64,000 nt of DNA from contig NZ_CP159833.1 in NCBI RefSeq assembly GCF_047730175.1, forward strand, positions 2,790,001 to 2,854,000, given 5' to 3'. Positions 32,419-40,923 of the stretch are shown in pieces (position 1 is the first letter of the stretch; each line of letters starts with the position of its first letter). The notes beneath the pieces are model-generated. The model was not told the origin of the DNA, searched no databases, and was given only the letters and a program-made list of their open reading frames with translations. Position numbers and translations under genes: made by a program. The stretch comes from Marifrigoribacter sp047730175. Lineage in GTDB: Bacteria; Bacteroidota; Bacteroidia; Flavobacteriales; Flavobacteriaceae.

Positions 32419-33056
32419 TTCTTATCCTCCAACAAGGGTACAAAACGAAACTCCCCAAATTCCTCTTTCTTAAATTCTGTTACCGAAGTTCTGGTAAACA
32501 CATTCATTATTTGAATAGTATCCCCTACAGGAATAACTAACTTACCGCCTATTTTCAATTGAGCTAATAATGGTTTCGGAACATAAGGTGCTCCAGCAGT
32601 AACAATAATACCTTTAAAAGGTGCTTTTTCTGCTAAACCAATATAGCCATCTCCAAATATTATTTTTTTAGGACGATAGCCTAACTTTGGCAAAAAGAGC
32701 TTTGCTTTTTTAAACAATTCATTTTGGCGTTCAATCGTATATACTTGAAGCCCTAACTCTAATAAAACAGCGGTTTGATAACCACTCCCTGTTCCAATTT
32801 CTAATACTTTATCACCTGCTTGCACCTCTAATAGTTCCGTTTGTCTTGCTACGGTATAAGGTTGAGATATGGTTTGGTCTGCACCAATTGGAAAAGCTTT
32901 ATCTACATACGCATGATCTATAAAACCAGAGTCCATAAATAAATGCCTTGGGATCTTATTTACCGCTTCTAAAACACGTGTATTAACAATCCCCTTATTT
33001 TTAAGAGTTTCTACTAATTTTTTCCGCATTCCCTGGTGGGTAAATGTATCTTTCAA
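32415..33056 (-). CDS. pcm: Protein-L-isoaspartate O-methyltransferase
   Basis: Pcm methylates L-isoaspartyl residues in aged proteins to start their repair. The SAM-binding motif 'VLEIGTGSGYQTAVLLEL' and the preceding 'ADQTISQPYTVARQTELL' are intact. The TTG at 33056 gives the usual family N-terminus (MKDTFTHQGMRKKLV, 213 residues). The longer frame to 33116 adds an aromatic-rich stretch unlike the family. It is convergent with smpB and divergent from the Gfo/Idh gene. Confidence 0.92.
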   Translation of the reverse strand: MKDTFTHQGMRKKLVETLKNKGIVNTRVLEAVNKIPRHLFMDSGFIDHAYVDKAFPIGADQTISQPYTVARQTELLEVQAGDKVLEIGTGSGYQTAVLLELGLQVYTIERQNELFKKAKLFLPKLGYRPKKIIFGDGYIGLAEKAPFKGIIVTAGAPYVPKPLLAQLKIGGKLVIPVGDTIQIMNVFTRTSVTEFKKEEFGEFRFVPLLEDKN

Positions 33057-33150
33057 AAGCAAAGTTTTAATCCTTACAAAGTAAGAAAAGAAAAATGGGG
33101 AATCCAAGTGAAACAAGCTTCTTCCGTAGTGATTTTATTATAAATACTAT

Positions 33151-33158
33151 TATCTTTG
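33151..33158 (+). promoter_or_regulatory. -7 box (TATCTTTG) of the Gfo/Idh gene
   Basis: Perfect TAnnTTTG, 16 bases before the ATG at 33175; likely promoter for the series of plus-strand genes that follows. Confidence 0.45.
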
Positions 33159-33174
33159 TAAAAAACAGAATTCA

Positions 33175-34143
33175 ATGTTAAAAGCAGGTGTTTTAGGTGC
33201 TGGTCACCTTGGTAAAATTCATTTAAAACTACTCAATCAATCTTTAAAGTATGAATTAGTTGGGTTTTATGATGCAAATAAAGAGGCTTCCGAAAAAATT
33301 GTACAAGAATTTGGTTATAAAAGTTTTCAAAGTATGGAAGCTTTAATTGATGCCTGTGATATTGTTGATGTAGTTACTCCTACGATATATCATTTTGATT
33401 GTGCAAAAAAGGTGATTGAAGCTGGCAAGCATTTGTTTATAGAAAAACCAATTACAAATACAGTTGAAGAAGCTGAAACTATTCGTGAACTAGCTAAAAA
33501 ACATAAGGTCAAAGGACAAGTTGGACAAGTAGAACGATTTAACCCTGCGTTTTCTGCAGTAAACCATCAAATAAGCAATCCAATGTTTATTGAAGCGCAT
33601 CGTCTAGCTGAATTTAACCCAAGAGGGACAGATGTTTCTGTAGTGTTAGATTTAATGATACATGATATCGATGCTATTTTAAGCGTGGTTAAATCTGATG
33701 TTAAAACAGTAACTGCGAGTGGAGTTTCTGTGATCAGTGAAACTCCCGATATTGCTAATGCACGTATTGAATTTGAAAACGGTTGTGTTGCTAATCTAAC
33801 TGCAAGTAGAATTTCTATGAAAAATATGCGTAAAGCTAGATTTTTTCAGAAAGATGCATATATCTCTGTAGATTTCTTAGAAAAGAAATGTGAAGTTGTT
33901 AAAATGAAAGACGCTCCAAAAAATCCTGATGATTTCGCAATGATTTTAACCAATGCTGAGGGTATTAAAAAACAAATCTATTTTGATAACCCAACTGTGG
34001 ATCCAAACAATGCAATACTTGATGAGTTAGAGACTTTTGCAGATGCAATAAATAATAATACAACACCTATTGTATCTTTAAGTCAAGGTACAGAAGCCTT
34101 GCGTGTCGCTATGCAAGTGATTGAAAATTTTAAAATAATATAA
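33175..34143 (+). CDS. Gfo/Idh/MocA family oxidoreductase
   Basis: The 322-residue NAD(P)-dependent enzyme has a Rossmann 'GVLGAGHLGKIH' near residue 5 and the family motif 'HLFIEKPITNT' (catalytic-region Lys). A C-terminal alpha/beta domain follows. Family members act on sugars, inositols or bile-pigment-like substrates, so the substrate here is unknown. In many Flavobacteriaceae it precedes a 3-hydroxyacyl-CoA dehydrogenase, as here after 41 bases. Confidence 0.9.
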   Translation: MLKAGVLGAGHLGKIHLKLLNQSLKYELVGFYDANKEASEKIVQEFGYKSFQSMEALIDACDIVDVVTPTIYHFDCAKKVIEAGKHLFIEKPITNTVEEAETIRELAKKHKVKGQVGQVERFNPAFSAVNHQISNPMFIEAHRLAEFNPRGTDVSVVLDLMIHDIDAILSVVKSDVKTVTASGVSVISETPDIANARIEFENGCVANLTASRISMKNMRKARFFQKDAYISVDFLEKKCEVVKMKDAPKNPDDFAMILTNAEGIKKQIYFDNPTVDPNNAILDELETFADAINNNTTPIVSLSQGTEALRVAMQVIENFKII

Positions 34144-34184
34144 AAGAAGTTTAATTAAATTTACCCGATTTCGCGGGCATAAAT

Positions 34185-35072
34185 ATGAAAAATATTGCAG
34201 TAATAGGAGCTGGTACAATGGGAAATGGAATTGCCCATACTTTTGCTCAATTTGATTATAAAGTTCAATTAATTGATATCTCTCAAACCTCTCTAGACAA
34301 AGGAATTGCAACCATTACCAAAAATTTGGATCGAATGGTAGCAAAAGAAAGAATCTCTGAAGAAGACAAATTAAAAACACTAAATAATATTACAACCTAT
34401 ACAAACCTTGAGGAAGGTGTTGAATATGCAGGTCTTGTGGTTGAAGCTGCTACTGAAAATTTAGATTTAAAACTTAATATCTTTAGAGAACTAGAGAAGT
34501 TTTGTCCAGACGACACTATTCTTGCAAGTAATACCTCTTCTATTTCTATTACTCAAATCGCTGCGGTAACTTCAAGACCTGAAATGGTCATTGGAATGCA
34601 TTTTATGAATCCTGTTCCAATTATGAAATTGGTTGAGATCATAAAAGGATATAATACAAGCGATGAAACGTATACCTTTGTAAAAGAACTTTCAGAAAAA
34701 TTAAATAAAGTGCCTGTAGAAGTAAATGATTACCCTGGCTTTGTTGCAAATCGTATCTTAATGCCTATGATTAATGAAGCCATCGAAACTCTATACAATG
34801 GTGTTGCTGGCGTTCAAGAAATTGACACGGTAATGAAATTAGGAATGGCACATCCTATGGGACCGCTACAATTAGCAGATTTTATTGGCTTAGATGTATG
34901 TCTTTCAATTCTAAAAGTAATGAACGACGGATTTAAAAATCCAAAATACGCACCTTGCCCACTGTTAGTAAATATGGTCATGGCTGGTAAATTAGGAATA
35001 AAAAGTGGTGAAGGTTTTTACGATTATAGCGAAAATAGAAGAGCTGAAAAAGTAGCAAATATGTTTTCATAA
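34185..35072 (+). CDS. 3-hydroxyacyl/3-hydroxybutyryl-CoA dehydrogenase
   Basis: The 295-residue protein has the NAD-binding 'VIGAGTMGNGIAHTFAQ', the 'ASNTSSISITQIA' and 'GMHFMNPVPIMKLVEII' core, and a C-terminal helical domain with 'YPGFVANRILMPMINEA'. It oxidises (S)-3-hydroxyacyl-CoA to 3-ketoacyl-CoA in fatty-acid or butanoate metabolism. The length fits a stand-alone Hbd/PaaH-type enzyme. DUF1015 follows after 3 bases. Confidence 0.94.
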   Translation: MKNIAVIGAGTMGNGIAHTFAQFDYKVQLIDISQTSLDKGIATITKNLDRMVAKERISEEDKLKTLNNITTYTNLEEGVEYAGLVVEAATENLDLKLNIFRELEKFCPDDTILASNTSSISITQIAAVTSRPEMVIGMHFMNPVPIMKLVEIIKGYNTSDETYTFVKELSEKLNKVPVEVNDYPGFVANRILMPMINEAIETLYNGVAGVQEIDTVMKLGMAHPMGPLQLADFIGLDVCLSILKVMNDGFKNPKYAPCPLLVNMVMAGKLGIKSGEGFYDYSENRRAEKVANMFS

Positions 35073-35075
35073 ACT

Positions 35076-36314
35076 ATGGCTAACATTATTCCATTTAAAG
35101 CAGTACGACCCACACGTGATAAGGTAAGCCTTATTGCTTCTAGATCGTATGATAGTTATTCGAAAAAGGAACGTAATTCGCGTATGCGAGTTAATCCTTA
35201 TTCTTTTCTTCATGTTTTAAACCCTGGTTATAAATACCATAAAAAACTTTCTGGAGAACGCAGGTATAAATTAGTCCGTAATAGATATCAAGAGTTTAAG
35301 GAGGAAGATATTTTTATACAAGATGACCTTCCTAGTTTCTATATTTATAAAATTGTGAATAGAGAAGGCCAAGAGTTTAATGGTATCATCGCGGGAGCTA
35401 GTGCTTGGGATTATGAAAATGATATAATAAAAAAACATGAAAACACCATTGAGTTTCAGGAAAATATATTTAAAGAATACCTGAAAACAGTAGGTTTTAA
35501 TGCAGAACCTGTTCTACTTACTTACCCTGATAATGATGAGTTAAAAGGTATCATTCAACAGGTCATGAGTTCTCGAGCAGAATACGAGTTTACAACGACT
35601 TATAGGGACACACATTATGTTTGGAATTTGGATGATGAAAAATTAGTAAACCGAATTCATTCCCTTTTTAAAGAATTTCAAACATTATATATAGCCGACG
35701 GTCATCATCGTTCTGCCTCTTCTTACCTTCTTGCAAAAGATATGAAGGAAGAAAATGAAAATCACACAGGAACTGAACCTTATAACTATTTTATGAGTTA
35801 TTTAATTCCTGAAAGTGATTTGAAAATATATGAGTTCAATCGTTTGGTTAAAGGTCTAAATGGTTTAAGTAAAGAAGAGTTTTTAATTCAATTAGATGAA
35901 GTTTTCAGAATTGAAGACAGAGGATTAGAGTATTATAAACCCTCAAAAAAGCAACACTTTAGTATGTATCTTGACGGTGAATTTTATTCATTATACCTTC
36001 GAAAAGCTGAATATGAAATACAAAATGCTTTAGATGCCTTAGATGTTCAAATTCTTTATAATACTGTTTTAAAACCAATTTTAGGGATTCAAGATTTACG
36101 AAATGATACTCGACTAAGCTATTCTCATGGAAAAAATGACTTAGCACATGTTAAAACATTAGTTGATTCAGGTGAGTTTAAAGTTGGATTTGGATTGTTG
36201 CCCATTACAACGGAGGAATTAAAAAGCATTGCAGATGAAGGCCTTGTAATGCCTCCAAAAAGCACATTTATTGAACCTAAATTACGTAGTGGTATTACCA
36301 TTTACGAATTCTGA
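35076..36314 (+). CDS. DUF1015 domain protein
   Basis: This 412-residue cytoplasmic protein has the DUF1015 hallmarks: the N-terminal 'IPFKAVRPTRDKVSLIASRSYD' (in part: PFKAVRPTRDKVSLIASR) and the central 'LYIADGHHRSASSYLLA' (a His/Asp motif), ending 'KLRSGITIYEF'. The family is widespread and related to the SerK-like ADP-dependent serine kinases; activity here is not proven. It sits between the dehydrogenase (3 bases) and YggS (15 bases), an arrangement common in the family. Confidence 0.9.
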   Translation: MANIIPFKAVRPTRDKVSLIASRSYDSYSKKERNSRMRVNPYSFLHVLNPGYKYHKKLSGERRYKLVRNRYQEFKEEDIFIQDDLPSFYIYKIVNREGQEFNGIIAGASAWDYENDIIKKHENTIEFQENIFKEYLKTVGFNAEPVLLTYPDNDELKGIIQQVMSSRAEYEFTTTYRDTHYVWNLDDEKLVNRIHSLFKEFQTLYIADGHHRSASSYLLAKDMKEENENHTGTEPYNYFMSYLIPESDLKIYEFNRLVKGLNGLSKEEFLIQLDEVFRIEDRGLEYYKPSKKQHFSMYLDGEFYSLYLRKAEYEIQNALDALDVQILYNTVLKPILGIQDLRNDTRLSYSHGKNDLAHVKTLVDSGEFKVGFGLLPITTEELKSIADEGLVMPPKSTFIEPKLRSGITIYEF

Positions 36315-36329
36315 TTTTAATTATATACT

Positions 36330-36989
36330 ATGAATATTTCAGAAAATATTATTGAATTAAAAGCTAAATTACCAAAAGAAGTAACCCTCGTAGCTGTTTC
36401 TAAAACAAAACCAGTTTCTGAAATTATGGAAGCTTACAATACTGGGCAGCGTATTTTTGGTGAAAATAAAATTCAAGAAATGGCTTCAAAATTTACTGAA
36501 ATGCCAAAAGATATTGAATGGCATATGATAGGGCATATACAGAGTAATAAAGTTAAATATATGGCTCCTTTTGTTTCATTAATTCATGCCGTTGATAGTT
36601 TAAAGTTATTAAAAGAAATAAATAAACAGGCCCTAAAAAATAATAGAATTATTTCATGTTTGCTTCAGTTAAAAATAGCAAGTGAAGAAAGTAAGTTTGG
36701 AATGATAGAACAGGATATTATACAGTTATTAACTTCAGAAGAATTTCTAACACTTCAGAATATAAAAATAGAAGGACTCATGGGAATGGCAACATTTACA
36801 AATGACGAAGATCAATTAAGCCAAGAGTTTCAGAAATTAAACACCTTTTATACTACACATAAAGACCACTATAGTTTGAACACTCTTTCTATGGGAATGA
36901 GTGGTGATTATCCAATTGCAATTTCCCATGGAAGCACTATGGTTCGCGTTGGAAGTGCTATATTTGGCGAAAGAAATTACAGCATATAA
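36330..36989 (+). CDS. YggS family PLP-binding protein (PLP homeostasis)
   Basis: The 219-residue single-domain fold-III protein has the PLP lysine in 'TLVAVSKTKPV', with 'FGENKIQEMASKF', 'WHMIGHIQSNKVKYM' and 'SMGMSGDYPIAI' as in YggS/PLPBP. These proteins buffer PLP and influence amino-acid metabolism. The exonuclease gene begins 2 bases after its stop. Confidence 0.94.
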   Translation: MNISENIIELKAKLPKEVTLVAVSKTKPVSEIMEAYNTGQRIFGENKIQEMASKFTEMPKDIEWHMIGHIQSNKVKYMAPFVSLIHAVDSLKLLKEINKQALKNNRIISCLLQLKIASEESKFGMIEQDIIQLLTSEEFLTLQNIKIEGLMGMATFTNDEDQLSQEFQKLNTFYTTHKDHYSLNTLSMGMSGDYPIAISHGSTMVRVGSAIFGERNYSI

Positions 36990-36990
36990 T

Positions 36991-38355
36991 TTGTACGCAA
37001 TACTTGACATAGAAACCACCGGAGGCAAATACAATGAGGAAGGTATTACTGAAATTGCCATCTATAAATTTGATGGGCATAAAATTGTAGACCAATTTTG
37101 TAGCCTCGTAAATCCTGAAAAAACAATTCAACCATTTGTAGTCAATCTAACAGGAATTAACAATGAAATGTTAAGAAATGCTCCTAAATTTTATGAGGTG
37201 GCAAAACGTATTATTGAAATCACTGAAGGCTGTACGCTTGTTGCACATAACGCAAATTTTGATAATAGGATATTAACCACTGAATTTGACCGCTTAGGCT
37301 ACTCTTTTGAACTCAATACACTTTGCACTGTAGAACTTTCAAAAAAATTAATTCCAGATTTACCCTCTTATAGTCTAGGAAAATTAGTTAGATCTTTAGG
37401 GATTCCAATCACAGATAGACATCGTGCACAGGGAGATGCAAAAGCTACGGTTACTTTATTTAAACTTTTATTGGAGAAAGATATCTCAAAAGAAATAATT
37501 TCTTCAGCTATTAAAAAAGACACTAAACGTAAATTAGAACCTAAATTAATTGATATTATAGCGACTGCTCCTAACAGTATTGGTGTTTACTATATGCACC
37601 GTGCTAATGGTACCATAATATACATTGGGAAAAGTAAAAATATTAAGAAGAGATTACTCCAACATTTTACTAATGATAACCGAAAATCTATAAAGATTCA
37701 ACTGGAAGTTGCATCTGTTTCATATGAGTTAACTGGTAATGATTTAATTGCTCAACTAAAGGAAAGTGAAGAGATTAAACATAACAAACCCATGTTTAAT
37801 CATGCTTTAAAAAAATCTATATTTCAATATCAATTAGCTAGTTATAAAGATGATGAAGGCTATATTAATTTAAAAGTGGAAAAGACTGATCTTCGGAAAA
37901 AATTGATTACTACTTTTACTAATTACCAACAGGCAAAATCTCATATGTTCAAAATAACAGAAGAGTATCATCTTTGTCAAAAACTAACAGGATTACATAA
38001 AAGTGAAGCGGCTTGTTTTTTATATAGCTTAAAACAATGTAATGGAGCCTGTGTTAATGAAGAGTCTGTTGAGGAATACAACAATCGTGTAAACCAATAT
38101 ATTCAAAAACATTCCTATGAAAGTCAAGATATGCTAATCATTGATAGAGGAAGAGATATTGACGAACGCTCTGTAATACTTATTGAAAACGGTGTTTATA
38201 AAGGCTATGGATTTTACAATTTAAATTTTCAGATTAACAATCCTGAAATTGTTCGTTCTCTAATAACACCCATGACTAATAATAGAGACGCACAACATAT
38301 TTTGCATGCGTATTTAAGAAAAAATAAAGTGCTAAAAATAATTCCATTAAATTGA
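36991..38355 (+). CDS. DEDDh exonuclease fused to GIY-YIG nuclease domain with UvrC-like tail
   Basis: From the TTG at 36991, 2 bases after the YggS stop, the protein has 454 residues; the longer frame overlaps yggS. Residues 1-165 are a DnaQ-like exonuclease ('YAILDIETTGG', 'HNANFDNRIL', 'HRAQGDAKAT'). A GIY-YIG domain follows at about 195-270 ('IGVYYMHRANGTIIYIGKSK', then Arg in 'IKKRLLQHF'). Then comes a Cys-containing region like the UvrC middle ('LCQKLTGL', 'CFLYSLKQCNGACV'). This matches the Cho/UvrC-like exonuclease fusions known in several phyla and suggests a DNA repair role. It is distinct from the normal UvrC. Confidence 0.85.
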   Translation: MYAILDIETTGGKYNEEGITEIAIYKFDGHKIVDQFCSLVNPEKTIQPFVVNLTGINNEMLRNAPKFYEVAKRIIEITEGCTLVAHNANFDNRILTTEFDRLGYSFELNTLCTVELSKKLIPDLPSYSLGKLVRSLGIPITDRHRAQGDAKATVTLFKLLLEKDISKEIISSAIKKDTKRKLEPKLIDIIATAPNSIGVYYMHRANGTIIYIGKSKNIKKRLLQHFTNDNRKSIKIQLEVASVSYELTGNDLIAQLKESEEIKHNKPMFNHALKKSIFQYQLASYKDDEGYINLKVEKTDLRKKLITTFTNYQQAKSHMFKITEEYHLCQKLTGLHKSEAACFLYSLKQCNGACVNEESVEEYNNRVNQYIQKHSYESQDMLIIDRGRDIDERSVILIENGVYKGYGFYNLNFQINNPEIVRSLITPMTNNRDAQHILHAYLRKNKVLKIIPLN

Positions 38356-38405
38356 GACATTAAATACTTAAAACTTAATTAAATTTAACAAAGATTAAAC
38401 CACAA

Positions 38406-39242
38406 ATGACTAAAGTTAAAAAACATACTTGGCGAAGTAAACTTCATGAAATCATTTATGAAGCCGATACTCCATTGGGTAAAATATTTGATGTTGTTTT
38501 ACTGATACTTATTCTGTTAAGTGTAATTCTTGTAATGTTAGAAAGCGTTAAATCTATTGACCTAGAATACCATAAGGTTTTATACATAGGTGAATGGATT
38601 ATTACCGTTTTTTTCACCTTAGAATATATACTTCGTATCATCACTGTTAAAAAACCTTTCCGTTATATATTTAGTTTTTATGGAATTATAGATTTTATTT
38701 CCACCATTCCATTGTACTTATCATATATTTTTCTTGGAACTAGTTATTTATTGACTGTAAGAGCTTTTCGTTTATTGCGAATTTTTAGAATATTAAAAAT
38801 TACACGCTATGTAGGTGAAGCAAATAAGTTAAAAACTGCATTAAAACATAGTCGACCAAAAATTTTAATCTTTTTATTCACTGTACTCATCATAGCAATC
38901 ATAGCAGGTACTTTAATGTATTTAATCGAAGGTGAAGAAAGTGGTTTTACAAGTATCCCTAGAAGTATCTACTGGGCCATTGTTACCTTAACAACTGTTG
39001 GATATGGTGATATTGCTCCTGCAGGTCCATTGGGCCAGTTTATAGCTGCAATATTGATGATTATGGGTTATGGCATTATTGCTGTCCCTACTGGTATTGT
39101 AAGTGCAGAGTATGCTATGGATAAAGAGGATACAGTACATACAAATACGCAAGTTTGTAGTAATTGTAATGAGAAAGCCCATGACGATAAAGCAAAGTAT
39201 TGCCATTCTTGTAGTGAAGTACTAAATTACTTAGACCTCTAA
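38406..39242 (+). CDS. Voltage-gated potassium channel with C-terminal zinc-ribbon
   Basis: The 278-residue protein has six membrane segments. The S4 voltage-sensor stretch 'VRAFRLLRIFRILKITRY' has regularly spaced Arg, and the selectivity filter is 'TLTTVGYGDIAP'. The cytoplasmic tail, after S6, ends in a small CxxC...CxxC module ('VCSNCNEK' then 'YCHSCSEV', about 250-272), a predicted zinc ribbon that could bind zinc or act in assembly. The ORF overlaps miaA by one base (TAATG). Confidence 0.88.
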   Translation: MTKVKKHTWRSKLHEIIYEADTPLGKIFDVVLLILILLSVILVMLESVKSIDLEYHKVLYIGEWIITVFFTLEYILRIITVKKPFRYIFSFYGIIDFISTIPLYLSYIFLGTSYLLTVRAFRLLRIFRILKITRYVGEANKLKTALKHSRPKILIFLFTVLIIAIIAGTLMYLIEGEESGFTSIPRSIYWAIVTLTTVGYGDIAPAGPLGQFIAAILMIMGYGIIAVPTGIVSAEYAMDKEDTVHTNTQVCSNCNEKAHDDKAKYCHSCSEVLNYLDL

Positions 39243-40177
39243 TGGAAACTCATGCCGGAAAGCCTATCTTAATCTGTATTGTAGGACCAACAGCTATTGG
39301 GAAAACTGCTTTATCAATTAAGCTTGCAACTACTTTTTCTTCGGAAATAATTTCAGCAGATTCCCGTCAGTTTTACAAAGAAATGCGTATTGGTTCTGCC
39401 GTTCCTTCTCCGGAAGAATTAGCTTCAACTCCTCATCATTTTATTCAAGACAGAAGTATATTTAAAAATTATAGTGTTGGAGATTTTGAAAAAGATGCTA
39501 TAGAAAGATTAGATGAATTGTTTCTGAAAAATGAAATTGTAGTCATGGTTGGCGGATCTGGACTATATTTAGATGCTGTTACAAAAGGATTAGATAGTTT
39601 TCCTGAAATTCCTTCAGAAATAAGAGAAGATTTAAATATACTATTTGAAAAAGAAGGCCTTGAAACACTTCAGAAAGAACTTAAAAAAGTTGACCCAAAA
39701 TATTTTCAAAAAGTAGACATTCAAAACCAACATCGAATTATTAGAGCTCTAGAAGTTTATCGAGCAGCCGGACTTCCCTACTCTACTTATTTGAATAAAG
39801 AGAAACCTGCTAGAAATTTTGAAACTATCTATATTGGTCTTTCAGCAGATAGAGAAATTATATACAATCGAATCAATCAAAGGGTTGATATCATGATGAA
39901 GGAAGGCTTACTAGAAGAAGCTAAAGGTTTACATCCCAACAAGCATCTTAATGCCCTGAAAACTGTTGGATACAGGGAATTATTTAGTTATTTTGATGGC
40001 GATATTACCAAAGATTTTGCTGTTGAAGAGATTAAAAAAAATACCCGCCGTTTTGCTAAAAGACAAGGAACTTGGTTTCGTAAAAACGCTGAAATACAAT
40101 GGTTCAATTATGAGCTAGATGTTTCAGAAATAATTGCGTTTATAAAAAAGAAACGTCCAAATTTGGACGTTTCCTAA
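39242..40177 (+). CDS. miaA: tRNA dimethylallyltransferase MiaA
   Basis: MiaA adds a dimethylallyl group to N6 of A37 in tRNAs reading UNN codons. The 311-residue protein has the P-loop 'GPTAIGKTALS', 'SADSRQFYKEMRIG', 'GGSGLYLDAVTKG' and 'KRQGTWFRKN' motifs. The ATG overlaps the channel stop by one base, so translation is probably coupled. The last eight codons (RPNLDVS region) lie inside a 24-base palindrome that serves as terminator for the convergent response regulator. Confidence 0.97.
   Translation: METHAGKPILICIVGPTAIGKTALSIKLATTFSSEIISADSRQFYKEMRIGSAVPSPEELASTPHHFIQDRSIFKNYSVGDFEKDAIERLDELFLKNEIVVMVGGSGLYLDAVTKGLDSFPEIPSEIREDLNILFEKEGLETLQKELKKVDPKYFQKVDIQNQHRIIRALEVYRAAGLPYSTYLNKEKPARNFETIYIGLSADREIIYNRINQRVDIMMKEGLLEEAKGLHPNKHLNALKTVGYRELFSYFDGDITKDFAVEEIKKNTRRFAKRQGTWFRKNAEIQWFNYELDVSEIIAFIKKKRPNLDVS
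40150..40173 (-). terminator. Terminator of the response-regulator gene, embedded in the miaA coding end
   Basis: A perfect 24-base palindrome (arms of 12: GAAACGTCCAAA / TTTGGACGTTTC) is followed on the minus strand by a run of six T. On the plus strand no T-run follows. It is thus placed as terminator for the minus-strand gene ending at 40205, while encoding the MiaA C-terminus. Confidence 0.75.
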
Positions 40178-40204
40178 AATAACATTTAATCCATTTGGGG
40201 TTTG

Positions 40205-40921
40205 TTAGTGATCTACTTCATTCTTCACTACTAATCTAAATCCTTCTCCATGGATATTAACTATTTCAACTCCTTCATCTAAACTCAAATATTTTCTAAG
40301 CTTAGCTATGTATACATCCATACTTCGAGAAGTAAAATAATTATCGTCTCTCCATATTTTAGTTAATGCTAACTCTCTTGGCATTAAATCATTTTTATGC
40401 AATGCTAATAGTCTTAGCAAATCATTTTCTTTAGGCGAAAGTTTTACAGGATCTTCCTTATGATAAGACAAGAAACGTAATTTCGAATTAAGGAAGAAGT
40501 TTCCTATTGCAAATTCAAATTCTTTACTATCTGCTAAAGAATCTGTTGCTTTTCTTTGAATGATTGCTTTAATTTTCATTAAAAGCACTTCACTATCAAA
40601 TGGTTTATTTAAATAATCATCGGCACCAACTTTATATCCTTTAAGCACATCTTCTTTTAATGCTTTTGCAGTTAAAAAGATAATAGGCACTTCTTTATTT
40701 CTTTCACGAATCTCTTTAGCCAATGTAAATCCATCCTTATAGGGCATCATTACATCAAGTATACAAAGATCGTAATCATCTTTCTTAAATTTTTCAAATC
40801 CTTCCATTCCATTCTTTGCATGAGTAACGTTATAATCGTTCATCGCAAGGTAGTCTTTCAGTACAGTTCCAAAATTTGGATCATCTTCTACTAAAAGAAT
40901 TTTTTTGTTTTCTGTTTCCAT
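40205..40921 (-). CDS. OmpR/PhoB-family response regulator (RprY-like)
   Basis: The 238-residue protein has a receiver domain with acidic pocket 'LVEDDP' (Asp13/14), phosphorylation site Asp56 in 'CILDVMMPYKDG', and Lys106 in 'LNKPF', then a winged-helix DNA-binding domain ('KLSPKENDLLRLLALHKN', 'SRSMDVYIAKLRKYL', 'GEGFRLVV'). It lies 2 bases behind the sensor kinase gene, its evident partner. The pair resembles Bacteroides RprX/RprY; the regulon is unknown. Confidence 0.94.
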   Translation of the reverse strand: METENKKILLVEDDPNFGTVLKDYLAMNDYNVTHAKNGMEGFEKFKKDDYDLCILDVMMPYKDGFTLAKEIRERNKEVPIIFLTAKALKEDVLKGYKVGADDYLNKPFDSEVLLMKIKAIIQRKATDSLADSKEFEFAIGNFFLNSKLRFLSYHKEDPVKLSPKENDLLRLLALHKNDLMPRELALTKIWRDDNYFTSRSMDVYIAKLRKYLSLDEGVEIVNIHGEGFRLVVKNEVDH

Positions 40922-40923
40922 AT

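Noticed and set aside
34155..34185. CCCG...CGGG inverted pair just before the 3-hydroxyacyl-CoA dehydrogenase gene
   Set aside because: Only four base pairs with a long loop and no T-run; too weak for a terminator or riboswitch.
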